Assembly: GCA_002299495.1 (NCBI GenBank)
Contig: DBNZ01000186.1
Span: 1-24,848, forward strand
Source: Methylococcaceae bacterium UBA659
GTDB taxonomy: Bacteria > Pseudomonadota > Gammaproteobacteria > Methylococcales > Methylomonadaceae
DNA length: 24,848 nt
Direction: 5' to 3'
The notes beneath the pieces were generated by a model. That model ran no database searches. It was not told where the DNA came from and worked only from the letters and a program-made list of their open reading frames with translations. Numbering within the stretch: the first letter of the stretch is position 1; every line of letters begins with the position of its first letter. Shown piece after piece: positions 1-10,800 of the stretch. A program made the translations under genes and the position numbers.

Positions 1-1725
1 CAGATAGTTGTAGGCGAACATTGCGGGTATGGCCACGATGAGACCCGCTACTGTGGTGGCCAATGCCGCCGCTACGCCCGGCGCGATGGTGTTGACGTTT
101 ACTTCGCCGCTGATAGCGATTGCGGCAAAGGTGATCATTACCCCCATAACCGTCCCTAGTAGGCCAAAAAAAGGGCCGCCGCTGATGGCGATGGTCAACA
201 GGATCATCTGCGAATTTAATTTCTGCAATTCCCTGACCATGACGGCGTCCATCGCCGATTTAATGGCGGCCATAGAAATGGCCGATATCTTTGCCGCATT
301 GCCGTTGCTTCCTAGGCGCTTGTTCATCTCCTCCACGCCGACATGATAAACCCGGTAAATCGACGAACCGCTAAATTGTGCATGCTCGCTGGCCAATGAA
401 AACAGCAACGGGGACTCCTCAAACTCTTCGTCTTCTTCCGTGGGTTCCGCATTTAAGCTGGCTAAGTTTTTTGCGCCCAGTTCACTAAAGGCTTGCTCAA
501 ATTTTTTGTTTTGGCTATGTACAGCGTTGATAACCAAGGTCTTCGCGATAATGATCATGACGCTGAAGACCAGCATCACCGCTAAAATACCGATGATCAC
601 CCAGCCATCGATGGTGACGTTGTCTAGGGTGGCCAAGATATAGGATTCCCCACCCTCTTCTTCGCTATCCGGCGTCAAATCCTCACCATAAACCAGCAAA
701 AACGGGCTACCACCCTGCATGGCCACGTCGAATTTAATGGCGTTGGCGTCACGGGCCACGCTATAAACGGTGAATTGGTCGATGGTGCCGACAAAGCCTT
801 TAGCGCCCGTGGCGTCGGCCCCTAGCGTCATATCGCCGGTTAATTCATTGAGCTTAATCGGAAACGTGTCTACCAACAGGCCATCGAGATAAACCAATAC
901 ATTTTCAGCCGTAGCGGTCACCGCCAATTGATGCCAGAGACCGGGGGTCAATACCGCCTTACTGGCCAATTGTTGTTTTGCATTGGCCTGGTCGGTCACC
1001 TCTAAAACTGGATTTTGGCCTTTAATGGACAAGGTAAAACTGCCGCCCGTCCCGCCGCTTCTTTGCACCAGAACCGTATCCGCTTGGTCTTGGTCAATTT
1101 TTAACCAGGTTGAGACAGTCCAGCCATTAACGGGGGACATCAACAACGAGGGGGATGCGGGGATACGGACTATTTGTTCGCCCTGGAAAACCGCCGCATC
1201 GCCAATCAATCCCGCCGCAGAGGTGCCCGCTGTTGATTCTGAGGGGTTATTGCCATTGGCCGTCATATCTTTTATGCCCTTGGCTGAGAATGGGTAGCTA
1301 AGCACCTGGCTGACATCATAAGTGCCGGCGGCATCTTGGCCATCGACCGCTTCTTTATTGCCAAAATACATCCAGAATGCGGGTTCTGGCGATAATGAAA
1401 TGTCCTTTGGCAATTTCACCCAGATATAGGCCAACTCGTTGACTGAATCTATTTTTTCAATGAAAAACTTAAGCGGCGTTTGTTCATCCTCGGCCAAGAA
1501 GCGGATGTCTTTGCCTTGTTCTGACAATTCTGGAAAGGACAGGAAATTACCCGTGGAAAGCCGCACCAAAGCAAACGCATCGTTAGGAATGGTGATTCCC
1601 TCTTGGGTCAATTTTTCGGCATCCAGCGAAATTTTTTTCTTATATTCCCAGTCATCATGCCACCATGCATAAGATAAGCTGGGCAAACAACCCAATAGCA
1701 GCAATATAAAACCAAACCATTTCAT
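1..1725 (-). CDS. DUF2341-LamG-ExbB/TolQ fusion protein, C-terminus cut by window edge
   Basis: This reading frame runs 575 codons from the ATG at 1725 to the window edge without a stop, so the C-terminus is missing. Residues 1-20 form a signal peptide ending LSYA. A Trp-rich segment (WWHDDWEYKKKI) then opens a DUF2341 domain to about residue 135. A LamG/concanavalin-like beta sandwich follows at about 150-335. TM1 lies at about 376-395 after an acidic stretch. A charged cytoplasmic segment leads to the ExbB/TolQ/MotA core: TM2 at about 507-529 with GLLGTVMGVMITF, and TM3 from about 548 with APGVAAALATTVAGL and VAIPAMFAYNYL. These are the family's most conserved motifs, so perhaps 30-60 residues are missing. 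By family knowledge it is an inner-membrane proton channel subunit with a large periplasmic domain. It lies 130 bp downstream of tpsA on the same strand. The substrate and partner are unknown; an exbD-like gene would be expected next. Confidence 0.9.
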   Translation of the reverse strand, partial: MKWFGFILLLLGCLPSLSYAWWHDDWEYKKKISLDAEKLTQEGITIPNDAFALVRLSTGNFLSFPELSEQGKDIRFLAEDEQTPLKFFIEKIDSVNELAYIWVKLPKDISLSPEPAFWMYFGNKEAVDGQDAAGTYDVSQVLSYPFSAKGIKDMTANGNNPSESTAGTSAAGLIGDAAVFQGEQIVRIPASPSLLMSPVNGWTVSTWLKIDQDQADTVLVQRSGGTGGSFTLSIKGQNPVLEVTDQANAKQQLASKAVLTPGLWHQLAVTATAENVLVYLDGLLVDTFPIKLNELTGDMTLGADATGAKGFVGTIDQFTVYSVARDANAIKFDVAMQGGSPFLLVYGEDLTPDSEEEGGESYILATLDNVTIDGWVIIGILAVMLVFSVMIIIAKTLVINAVHSQNKKFEQAFSELGAKNLASLNAEPTEEDEEFEESPLLFSLASEHAQFSGSSIYRVYHVGVEEMNKRLGSNGNAAKISAISMAAIKSAMDAVMVRELQKLNSQMILLTIAISGGPFFGLLGTVMGVMITFAAIAISGEVNVNTIAPGVAAALATTVAGLIVAIPAMFAYNYL

Positions 1726-1855
1726 TTTATTTCTCAAGTTCATATAGATATTTGCGGATTATTTCAAAAATTGGTTACCGTAATATTACTCAACATAACC
1801 CTAAATTATTTTTCATTACCATTCGGTTAACGCTATGCCAAGCGTAATGTCCGAG
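1726..1855. other. AT-rich spacer between tpsA and the ExbB-fusion gene
   Basis: This spacer is AT-rich. It contains an imperfect inverted repeat, GGTTA at 1773-1777 with TAACC at 1796-1800, enclosing the palindrome GTAATATTAC. No U-tract typical of an intrinsic terminator follows on the minus strand, so read-through from tpsA is plausible. A weak GAG-type ribosome binding site precedes the ATG at 1725. Confidence 0.35.
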
Positions 1856-4800
1856 TTAATTTTTTTCTTTATCGCCGGCGCTAGCACCGGCATAACCAAA
1901 TCCCATTAATTCAACGCTTAAGGTGCCTAATTTCATGCCTCTTTCAGATGCGGCTTCCTCTTTATCTCTAGTCATATCGGTCAATGACTCTGCGGCTTGC
2001 ACGACGCCTGCGGTCAAATTACTCACGCCTGTTAAACCCGCCGCCAAGCTGACCGACGAAGCGGCAGGCACGCCCGTGGCAACGCCGCCCACCTGAATAT
2101 TGTTTGCACCTAATACTGCGGTAGCGGCAATAGTGACGTTATTACCACCAATTCCCGCTTCGCCTGCGTTAACAATCCCGCCCGGCGCGAACAAGGCGAC
2201 GTCCCCGGGCAAGGTGTCTTCCCCTATAGGCGCCGCAGTACGGATACCGCTTCCGGATGTGATTGGCGGGAAGGTAATGACTAAATTACCGCTTTGATCG
2301 AAACTGATGATCGGAGGTGGCGCCGCGATGGCCGATTTTGCCCCCCTGCCGGCGTCTATGTCACCGACAGATGACCAAATCATAATGTCACCACCCGACA
2401 ACGCAAAAACCCTGGACTGGTTGACTATGAAGTCATTGTTTAAAAAGGCGTTAATACCACCTTCACCCTGCACCACAATACCCAAATCCGCCGAGGACTT
2501 TTGCAGGTCATTAGCGACTACCGCTAAGCCGGCATTGATGTCGCCACCTGGAACCAGCATATTGATGCTGCCTCCTCTTAAGGTTTGCAACTTACTAAAG
2601 AAAAGATTTAAGTCGCCGTTCCATTCGTGCCCTAAATAGGTGGGGTTAATGGGTTTATCTGCGAAATAGGTGGGCTTGATATCTTGCTGTGATTGTGCGA
2701 TCTCATCTTTGATCGCCAAATAATCAGTGGCAGTGAGTTTGATGAATTCTGCGACCACGTTTTCATTATTGATGCTCGGGTCAACGGTTTTCCAGTTTTC
2801 TACAAATGTCGTTAAATCTTGGCCAACTTGATCAAAAGCTTCAGGTTCGGCCAAGATTGGACCTATAGTCTCGGGATTTCTTCCGACCAGGTTATAAACC
2901 CGGTCAACCGGATACAAGGCATTGATAGCAGCAAACCCTGATTCATTACCGACTTTTAAAGGGGCAAATCCGGTTCCATCCCCAATAGCATAATCCACCG
3001 ATTTGGCCAGTCTTTCATTAAGGCTGGACACGGCTCTTGATCTTGCAGTGCTGTCTTGGTCCACTGCAATCGAGGAACCCGTTGTATTTTGAATGCTAAA
3101 AAGCATTCTGTTGGCGAGCGTATTGAGCCTCGGCTGGATGGACAAGTATTGGTTTGAATCAAGCCCTTTAAAAACTTCTAAGGCTTGCGCCCTGGTCAAA
3201 TCCTCACCCTGTCTGTCCCTGACAAAATTGACTATGACATTCTCCATTCTTTTCAGTAAATCATAATATTTCTCGCTTCGTATAACATCCAAAGCGGGTT
3301 GCAACGATACATATTCATTTGGGTTCAGGGTATAAAACTCAGCCAAAGCAGTCTTGACCGCTAAGGACGGGTTTCCGGTCCGTTGACGCATAAAGTCAGT
3401 CACCAGTATTTGGAATTCATAATAGTTTTCCGCATACCTCAATACATTAGGGTCTAAGCTTCGTAGACCTAGGAAGTCGGGTTCTCTGCCATTCAAACCG
3501 ACTAAAACGGTAACGTTTGAACCTGCGCTGGGTAAATTAGGGTTAAAGGTGTTACCGACGCTAGACAAGCCGATGGAAGTGCCGAGGTCAATATTTCTAT
3601 CTGATTTGACCAAAACATTACCCGAACCGCCAATTTCAATCCTATTGGTATTGGCCACCAACGTGCCAAAATCTGCATTACGCAGGGTTGGATAGATAAT
3701 ATCCCTACCCGCTGAAATAATGGAATAATCCCCAGACTCATTGGCATGCTGGATTTCTAAGGAGACATTGGTAAAATCCCGTCCGCTTTGGACGATGGCC
3801 CGTTTGGGTAAGTTGATAATCAGGGAGTCTATATCGCCGTTTTGGCTAACCATGCGGACGGGGATCAAATTGTCCTTATGCATGGGCACTAAGGCATGAA
3901 CGGCACTGCTGGTGGAGAAAGGGTTCAACAACGCGACTATATTGTTGGCGTCACTCTGCAATGCGGTGGCCGAAAACGGCTGTTGATAGCCGGGCAATAA
4001 GGCCGGGTCAAAGTCAGACATGCCCAAACGCTTGATGCCTTCGACTCCTGCGGCGATAGCGTCTCTGGCAAAAATATTTAACCCGCCCCGTTTCGATGGG
4101 TACAAAATAATGTCGGTGTCCTCGCCGCCAATCAACACATCTCCGCCAAACGCGGTGGCATTTAACGAGGCTGGATAAATTTTTGAAAGGCTCGCTTGTC
4201 CGGTCGTAGCTTGAAAAGTTGAAAGTATGATGCTGGCATCGGAGTTTAACGTCACATCGCCAGACAATGACTTGACATCAAGCCGACTGTCTTCTGAATA
4301 GCTGAAAAAATTGACATTTAAATTATGCAGGATCATTGGATCCGTAACGGCGGATAGCTTAATCCCTTGGTTTGCATTGACCAGGAGTCGGCTGTCGCCC
4401 ATCAGGAATTGCGGGCCTTCGACTAGGCCTTGCACGGTATCGCTAAATAACAAAGGATTGCTACTGCCTGTAATCTTCCCTGAGGCGTTAATATTGCCTA
4501 GGTTGCCGCCCAGAAAGTAAACTCCGCCCGCAATATTTCCGCCCGCACTCACTTGCAGTTGCCCAGCATCTTGGATATCCACTTCATTGGTCCTGAATTC
4601 GGAGAATGGGTTGAGAGGATCGCTCAACTCACCCACTTGCTTTCCGGTCGTCGGCATCATCACAGCCAAGTCGTTGATATTTCCGCCTGCGCTGACCGAT
4701 ATATTGCCGCCGCCAAAAGCACCCAGGTTTTGCTCAAATTTCGCGAAATCAATAGCCCAAGCCGTAGGGATCCGCTCCTCCCAACGGCCTTGGCGTACAT

Positions 4801-7800
4801 ACCAATTATTAACGGACGGGGACTGGTCTAATGCGCCGTGGATATCCCCACCCGCACGAATGGATAAATCCCCTCCAGCCCCTGGGTATTCCCCATAAAA
4901 TACAAACGCTACATAAAGGTCCCCAAATGAGCCAAATCGCTCGCCTTCTGCTGACTTCCCCGCCACATACACGGCTGCACCCTGATCCTTGAAAACGACA
5001 TCTCCGCTGGATGAAATGTGTATGTCACCGGTGCCTGTGCGGATCAACGATTGCGGATTTAAGGTCAACTCTTTGTGCTCGTTACCAACAGCAGTTTTGT
5101 CGGCGCTGGTTAAGTCGGCGCCTGCGGCTAACTGGTATGACCAGGAATCGTCGGTTTGCAGGATATCACGCACCGCCGTGCCGGGCACCAGGCTGCCAGT
5201 CCGAAAGCCATCCGTCAAAGATTGTTGGAACGTGAAATGGCCGGTGGCATTAATACTGAGCGCACCTGGAATGCTGGCGCCTCCCGCAGGGTTCGCATAC
5301 CGCCAATCGACCAAATCCCATTTTTCCGCTAGGGCCAAATTGCCGTCGTAATTGATTTCGATACCAGGCCTCAGGCGGATCCCATCCCCTAAGCCGCCAA
5401 CACCCTGGACGGTCCCGGCTGTCATGTAACGATCCGTATCGGTTCTAATTTTGTTAATGTCGGCAAGGTCAATTTGCCCGTCATTGCCCAAATCGTTATT
5501 GCCGTATTTTTTAACGCCTTCGGCATAAAATTGGCCAAACCCTTTTATTTCACCCTTGATTGGCATAATGGCCACGCCATCATCGACACCGTCTGCGTCG
5601 TTGTCCGTGCGTAACGCCCGGAACACCACACTGCCCTCGCCGCCGACATCGATCACCGCGCCACTTTGCACGTCAATGAAACTCACTTGGTCGTTGTCGG
5701 CATCCGTAGAGGACAACAAGACTTTGCCCCCTTCCGCGCCTTCGCCACTTCCCCTTGCGGTAATTTCCGCGCCGTCCTTAAGCACAATGCCATCACCTGC
5801 GTAAAGGCTTACCGTCCCGCCGTCGGCATGGCCATCAGCGGGTACGCCATTATTCACATCGAGCTTACCGGAAATGCTGATGGCTGACCGGTCCGCCACC
5901 AAAGTTATGGCATTTGCCTTAATATCGCTATCAATTTGCGCTATCGCGGCATCTCGGACACGGATATAAATGGAATCCGAAATACCCGCATCGGCCAATT
6001 TTCTAGCCAAGTCGTCAAAGTTCGATTGGTTGCTGAAATTGGCCACATCAAATACCACGCTCCCGGCTTTTGCCGTGATCTCGCCCAGCAGTTCGACTTC
6101 TTTTTTAACGGCTTGAAACCGCATGCTGCCGCCCGCCGCAGTTCCGCCCCCTGTGCTTAAATCAAGCTTTGAACCCGCCGCTAGGGTAATTTTGCCTTGA
6201 TCCGCTAGGGCGCTGAACACGCCTCCCGGGGTATAGTCATAAGTGTCGGCAAATAGCACCGCATCGCCCGACAAATTAATCCTGGCGTCGGCGCCGATTA
6301 GGATATCGCCCTTTAAGCTCTGCAACCCTAAGCCACCCGAGGGCAATTCCAGCCTGGCGTTCAAACCAATGGAATCGGCCACAATATTCATGGCACCGCC
6401 GTAATTGATGCCCGTCAATGCCACATCGGCCTTGCTATCCAGTTGGATATGATGGCCTTGGGCATTGATGGCAAGGGTACTGCCATCCGTAGTGGTCAAA
6501 TACCCCGCCGCCAGGTTGAAATTGGAATCGACGTTAAGAGTCGCATCGCTGGTGGCTATAAACCCGTTGTCAACTGAAACATTGGTGGCGGCAAAGCCGT
6601 TTATGCCGAATGTTCCTGTCCCTTGATAAAAATCTCTCGCCGATAAGTTCAAGTCCGCCCGGCCAGCCCCGTTATCCGCAATAACGACCCCTAGCCTGTT
6701 TGACAATTCTAAAGTTTCAGCTTGGATATTGACGGATTGGTTAGCCTCGCCAATCCCGACCAAACCGGCCGCATCCATGACCAAGCGTTTAAAAACCAGT
6801 GGTTCGTAATGCCCTGCCGCCGTCCTCTCGCCCAGATTGCCGTAGATATGGATGCTATTACGGCTATTCAGGATTAAATCATCCACCGCCAAACTCAGTA
6901 ATTTTTCATTGGAAAGATTCAGGGCCGTTGACGGCAGCCCGTCAACTGCCCCTAAATTGATGGCATTGGCACTCAAGTTTAAAGAGCCGCCTTGCATTTG
7001 GATATCCCCGAGCAAGCCGGTAGATTGGGTGGCGTCAAGCAAAATGGAGTTGCTAGACCGCAGGGTCGAGCCGGCTTCAACACTTAATTCACCTTTCTGG
7101 CCCGGTGTGGATGTCCGGTTAAATACCACCTGGTCATCCGCGGAAACTCTCAACAACGCCCCGTCGCCGACTATTTCAAATTGGGAATCTCCCGTGTTTA
7201 CCGAACCGGAGGCTTCTAATTTCGCCCGGCTTTGCACGGTTACCTTCTCGGTGGCGGCGGCAATCAAATCGGTCACTTTAAGATGGGCGTCATGGGCAAA
7301 CGTCACCTCTGTCGAACTGATATTAAACTCGGTGTTGCCCGCAGAATTGACGCTGCGCTCCCCGCCTAAGAACAAACTGTCAACCTGCAAGCCGGTCAGA
7401 TCATCGGCCAAAATTTCCAGAACCCCGGACGTTTGGGTTTCGCTCAATTCTTTGACTACTTTCAAATGGTTGGCTGAAATGTCCAATCTGGCGCCGCGCC
7501 CGCCAGTCGCCGCCACGATTAACTCCCCTTCCAAGGACAGCTTGGTCTGGGCATTTTGAATGCTGATTTGACCGCTGTCCCTTGGCAGCAAGGGCACCGC
7601 AGTTTCTTTGCTGATAGCCCTTTGGGTAAAAAATTCATTCGCGGTTAGTTCATCGTACTGTGAACGTTTGCGTATGTCCGAGCCGTTTTCGATTAAAAAT
7701 CCCCGCCATCTGGCATCTCTTGTGCCTGGACCGGCGAGGGCTTGATAGCCTGGGATAATCGGCAATCCCGCTTCGTTGCGGGTCACGGCCCGCTGGTCTT

Positions 7801-10800
7801 GGCTATTAGCGACCGGTGTCACCAAATAAGCACCTGGCAGAAGTGCGTAGCGCGGCGGCAGAACCGTGTAGTAACCCGCCGCCAACGTATCGGTCCCGGT
7901 TAAATAAACCTGACTGCCCGCCGCTGGGTAATGGCCACGTTGCAGGTGGTCATAAGGAGCCAACGCAGAGCCTAAGCCAGGCACTATGGCAAAACCGCCC
8001 TTGTAGGAAGGACTACTGGGCGCCAAATAATCAAACGAACCGCCGATACCTGGCTGGAATTCATAAGCCAATAAATCGCCGCCGCCCGACACGTCCACCA
8101 CGCTTTGATCTTCCAAAGCGATTTTAGGGCTGGACAGAACCAGTTTTTTTTCGGGTGGTGCGTCGAACACCAAAATATTGTTGCTTTCGACTGCGTACAA
8201 CCAATCCAAGCGGCTGAAGGTAGTCCCGAACGGGATCAATTGCCCGGCGCCAGAAACCGAGGTCAAACTACCGCCTCCTAACACCAAACTCTTGCTGGCC
8301 GTCAAATTGACGGTGCCAAACGGTGCCCTGACCACGCCGTTTTGGGCGATTTCAGAGGCCTTAAAACTCAGTTCGCCCGCTGCCGATAAAGGGCTGGCAT
8401 CCCTATTGCCGCTGCTCATGATGGTGATTTTGCCCTCGGGATTGGTCACCTCGAAGGCAAATTTAGACAGTGTGGTCGGGTAAATTTGGCTGGCGGTTAG
8501 GTTCAAATCCGCCGCCGTCACCAATTGCCCACGATAATCCGTGTTCTGTCGGCCATCTACCTCGCCATCGATCTGCAGCACACCTACCGCCCTCAGATCG
8601 TGTTCGCTGGCTAGATTAACTGTCTTAAACCCGTTCCAACGCGAAACGCCTTCCAACTCAGACCATTTGGAATTTACGGTGATAACGCCCTCACCCGCAA
8701 TAGGCAATTGATCGGTTTCCCTAATATTTGATGAACCGGCTCTAAAAAAGGGGGTGTTTAATTTTACTTCAGCCAACGCGCCATCGCCTAAATCCCGCCA
8801 ACCGATGTTGGGGGAATCGATATTTATGCCCGTAGCGGCGTTCAAGTTGACTTGCCCCAAAAAGTCGACCGTGCCAGTGGCGGCTAAGGCGCCATTTGGG
8901 TTAGTGCTGAAAGTCGCCAGGCGCAAATCACCAAAGCCGCCTGCGGTGATCTGCTCAACGCTGATGAGGCCTTTTCCATTTAGGCCTAAATGGTCTAGGT
9001 TGTCACCCAATTGGCTATTGGCATCCAATGTGTTTTGAAATCGCTGCTGAACGCTTAGTACCAGCGGGCTAAAGGGGAAGACATCAATGATTTCTAGGGG
9101 CGGATTCCTGATAGTCCGGTCCAACGCTAAATCGAGACGGCCAGCCCGCGTGGTAGCAAGGCCCGCTTCGCCTTTAAGTCCGCCGTCCAAAACTATCCCT
9201 TCGGCGGCTACCACGGTAATTTTGCCCGCGTTTGAGCCGACCTCAGTCGGGACGTAGTTGAGGCTATTAGGTTTTTCAATGGGCAAGTCCAAAATGGCCT
9301 TTGTGCCTGAAACATCAATTTGGGAACCCTGCTCTTGGACAACATAACCTCTTCTGGCCGTGAAGGTGACTTCGCCGCCATCCAACACATTGCCGGTGCG
9401 GCGACCCAAACCATCCGTGGGGTTCAACCGGGTAGTGCCGGTGACATCCAAGCGGGAATTGCCCGCCAACCAAATGGCCTGGCTTGGGTTATAAGGGTTG
9501 GGCGTTTCATCGATAACAAGACCTATCGAACCTGCCGGGGCGGTTAAAATGCCATCCACATAAATGCTGCCTTCCACGGACGTCAAGGAAATTTTGGCCT
9601 GTTTATCGGCTAAAATCTGGCTGCCCGTTTCCAGCCGTAAATTACGCGTGGCTGTCAAACCGATGTCGACGGGCTGGCGTAAATGTTCAGGTAATGTGGC
9701 CACCTCGCTGACAGGGCTAATGGAGCCGTCGCTAGCCACCCCTCTGAAATCGGGTTTTAGCAAAAAGTTTCTTTGGATTGGATTCCAGGTTGACCCGGCT
9801 TTTAGCACCACATCATTCAGATTGCCACGCAATTGGATGTTACCAAAACTGTCTATCGATGCCAGATCCAAGGTATTGTTTTGTAGACCTAAAACCAACG
9901 GATTATCAGTCAAATCGGTCTCATCAGCCGCACCGACCACGATCTTGCTGCTGGTTAGGATCAAAGCCCCCCCATCAGACAACCCATAAGCGGATTGTTC
10001 GCCGTTCAAATGCAGCGTCGTTGCAACCCCCGCGCCACCCAAAGTCGTAATGGCAATGGCACCGGCCTGGCCTGCCGTCAACCGCTCATTTTGGCTAAAC
10101 CAAGCACCGCCGTTGGCGGCGATAGCAGAACCCGTTTCGGTGAATAAATTCCCCATCGAAACCAAATTTACGCTGCCCGCATTAATGGCGATAGCTTCTG
10201 TTGGAGTGGCGGACAACCCTAGCGCGAAATCATTGACCCAGCGTCCGGATACGTCCAAATTGGCCGTGGCCGCCAAAGTTAATTCTGCGGACGGATTGAA
10301 AAATCTCTGCGTAACTTCCGTGGCGGCGTCATCAAAACCGCTGGAAAGAACCACATCCCCACCAGGGGCATAAATTCCACCAGCAACGTGAATACCACCG
10401 GCGACCACCTTAAATTGACCACCCGGCGCCAACTCCACTACCGCATTGTCGCTTAGGGTGGCCTGACCTAAGGCTTTGACGGTGATATTTTGCAGGTCTG
10501 ACCCATTGATTTTTGTGGCCGATAACGCTAACGCCGCTGGCCTGCCATTTTCAAGTACCGGGAATTCATTATCAATGCCTATGGGAGGGGGGCTGGTCTC
10601 CTGAGTAAACAGCACGGCTTGGGCCGTGTCGACCGCACCTTGAATGACGTTGAAGGTTTTGGTATCGACCAGCAAGGACCCGCCAAAGGGTCTGCCGTCG
10701 GTACCGCGTTGGTAAAAACCAGCTACTGAACCGGCCGTCAGGCCACCATCCCATGCCAGTTTTGTGGTTTGTATATTAAGCCTCCCTGCGTCCAAACCTT

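Noticed and set aside
6852..7559. 235-codon open frame on the plus strand opposite tpsA
   Set aside because: It is antisense to the well-supported TpsA coding sequence, has no ribosome binding site or recognisable domain, and has the Pro/Ser/Leu-rich composition expected of an antisense shadow.
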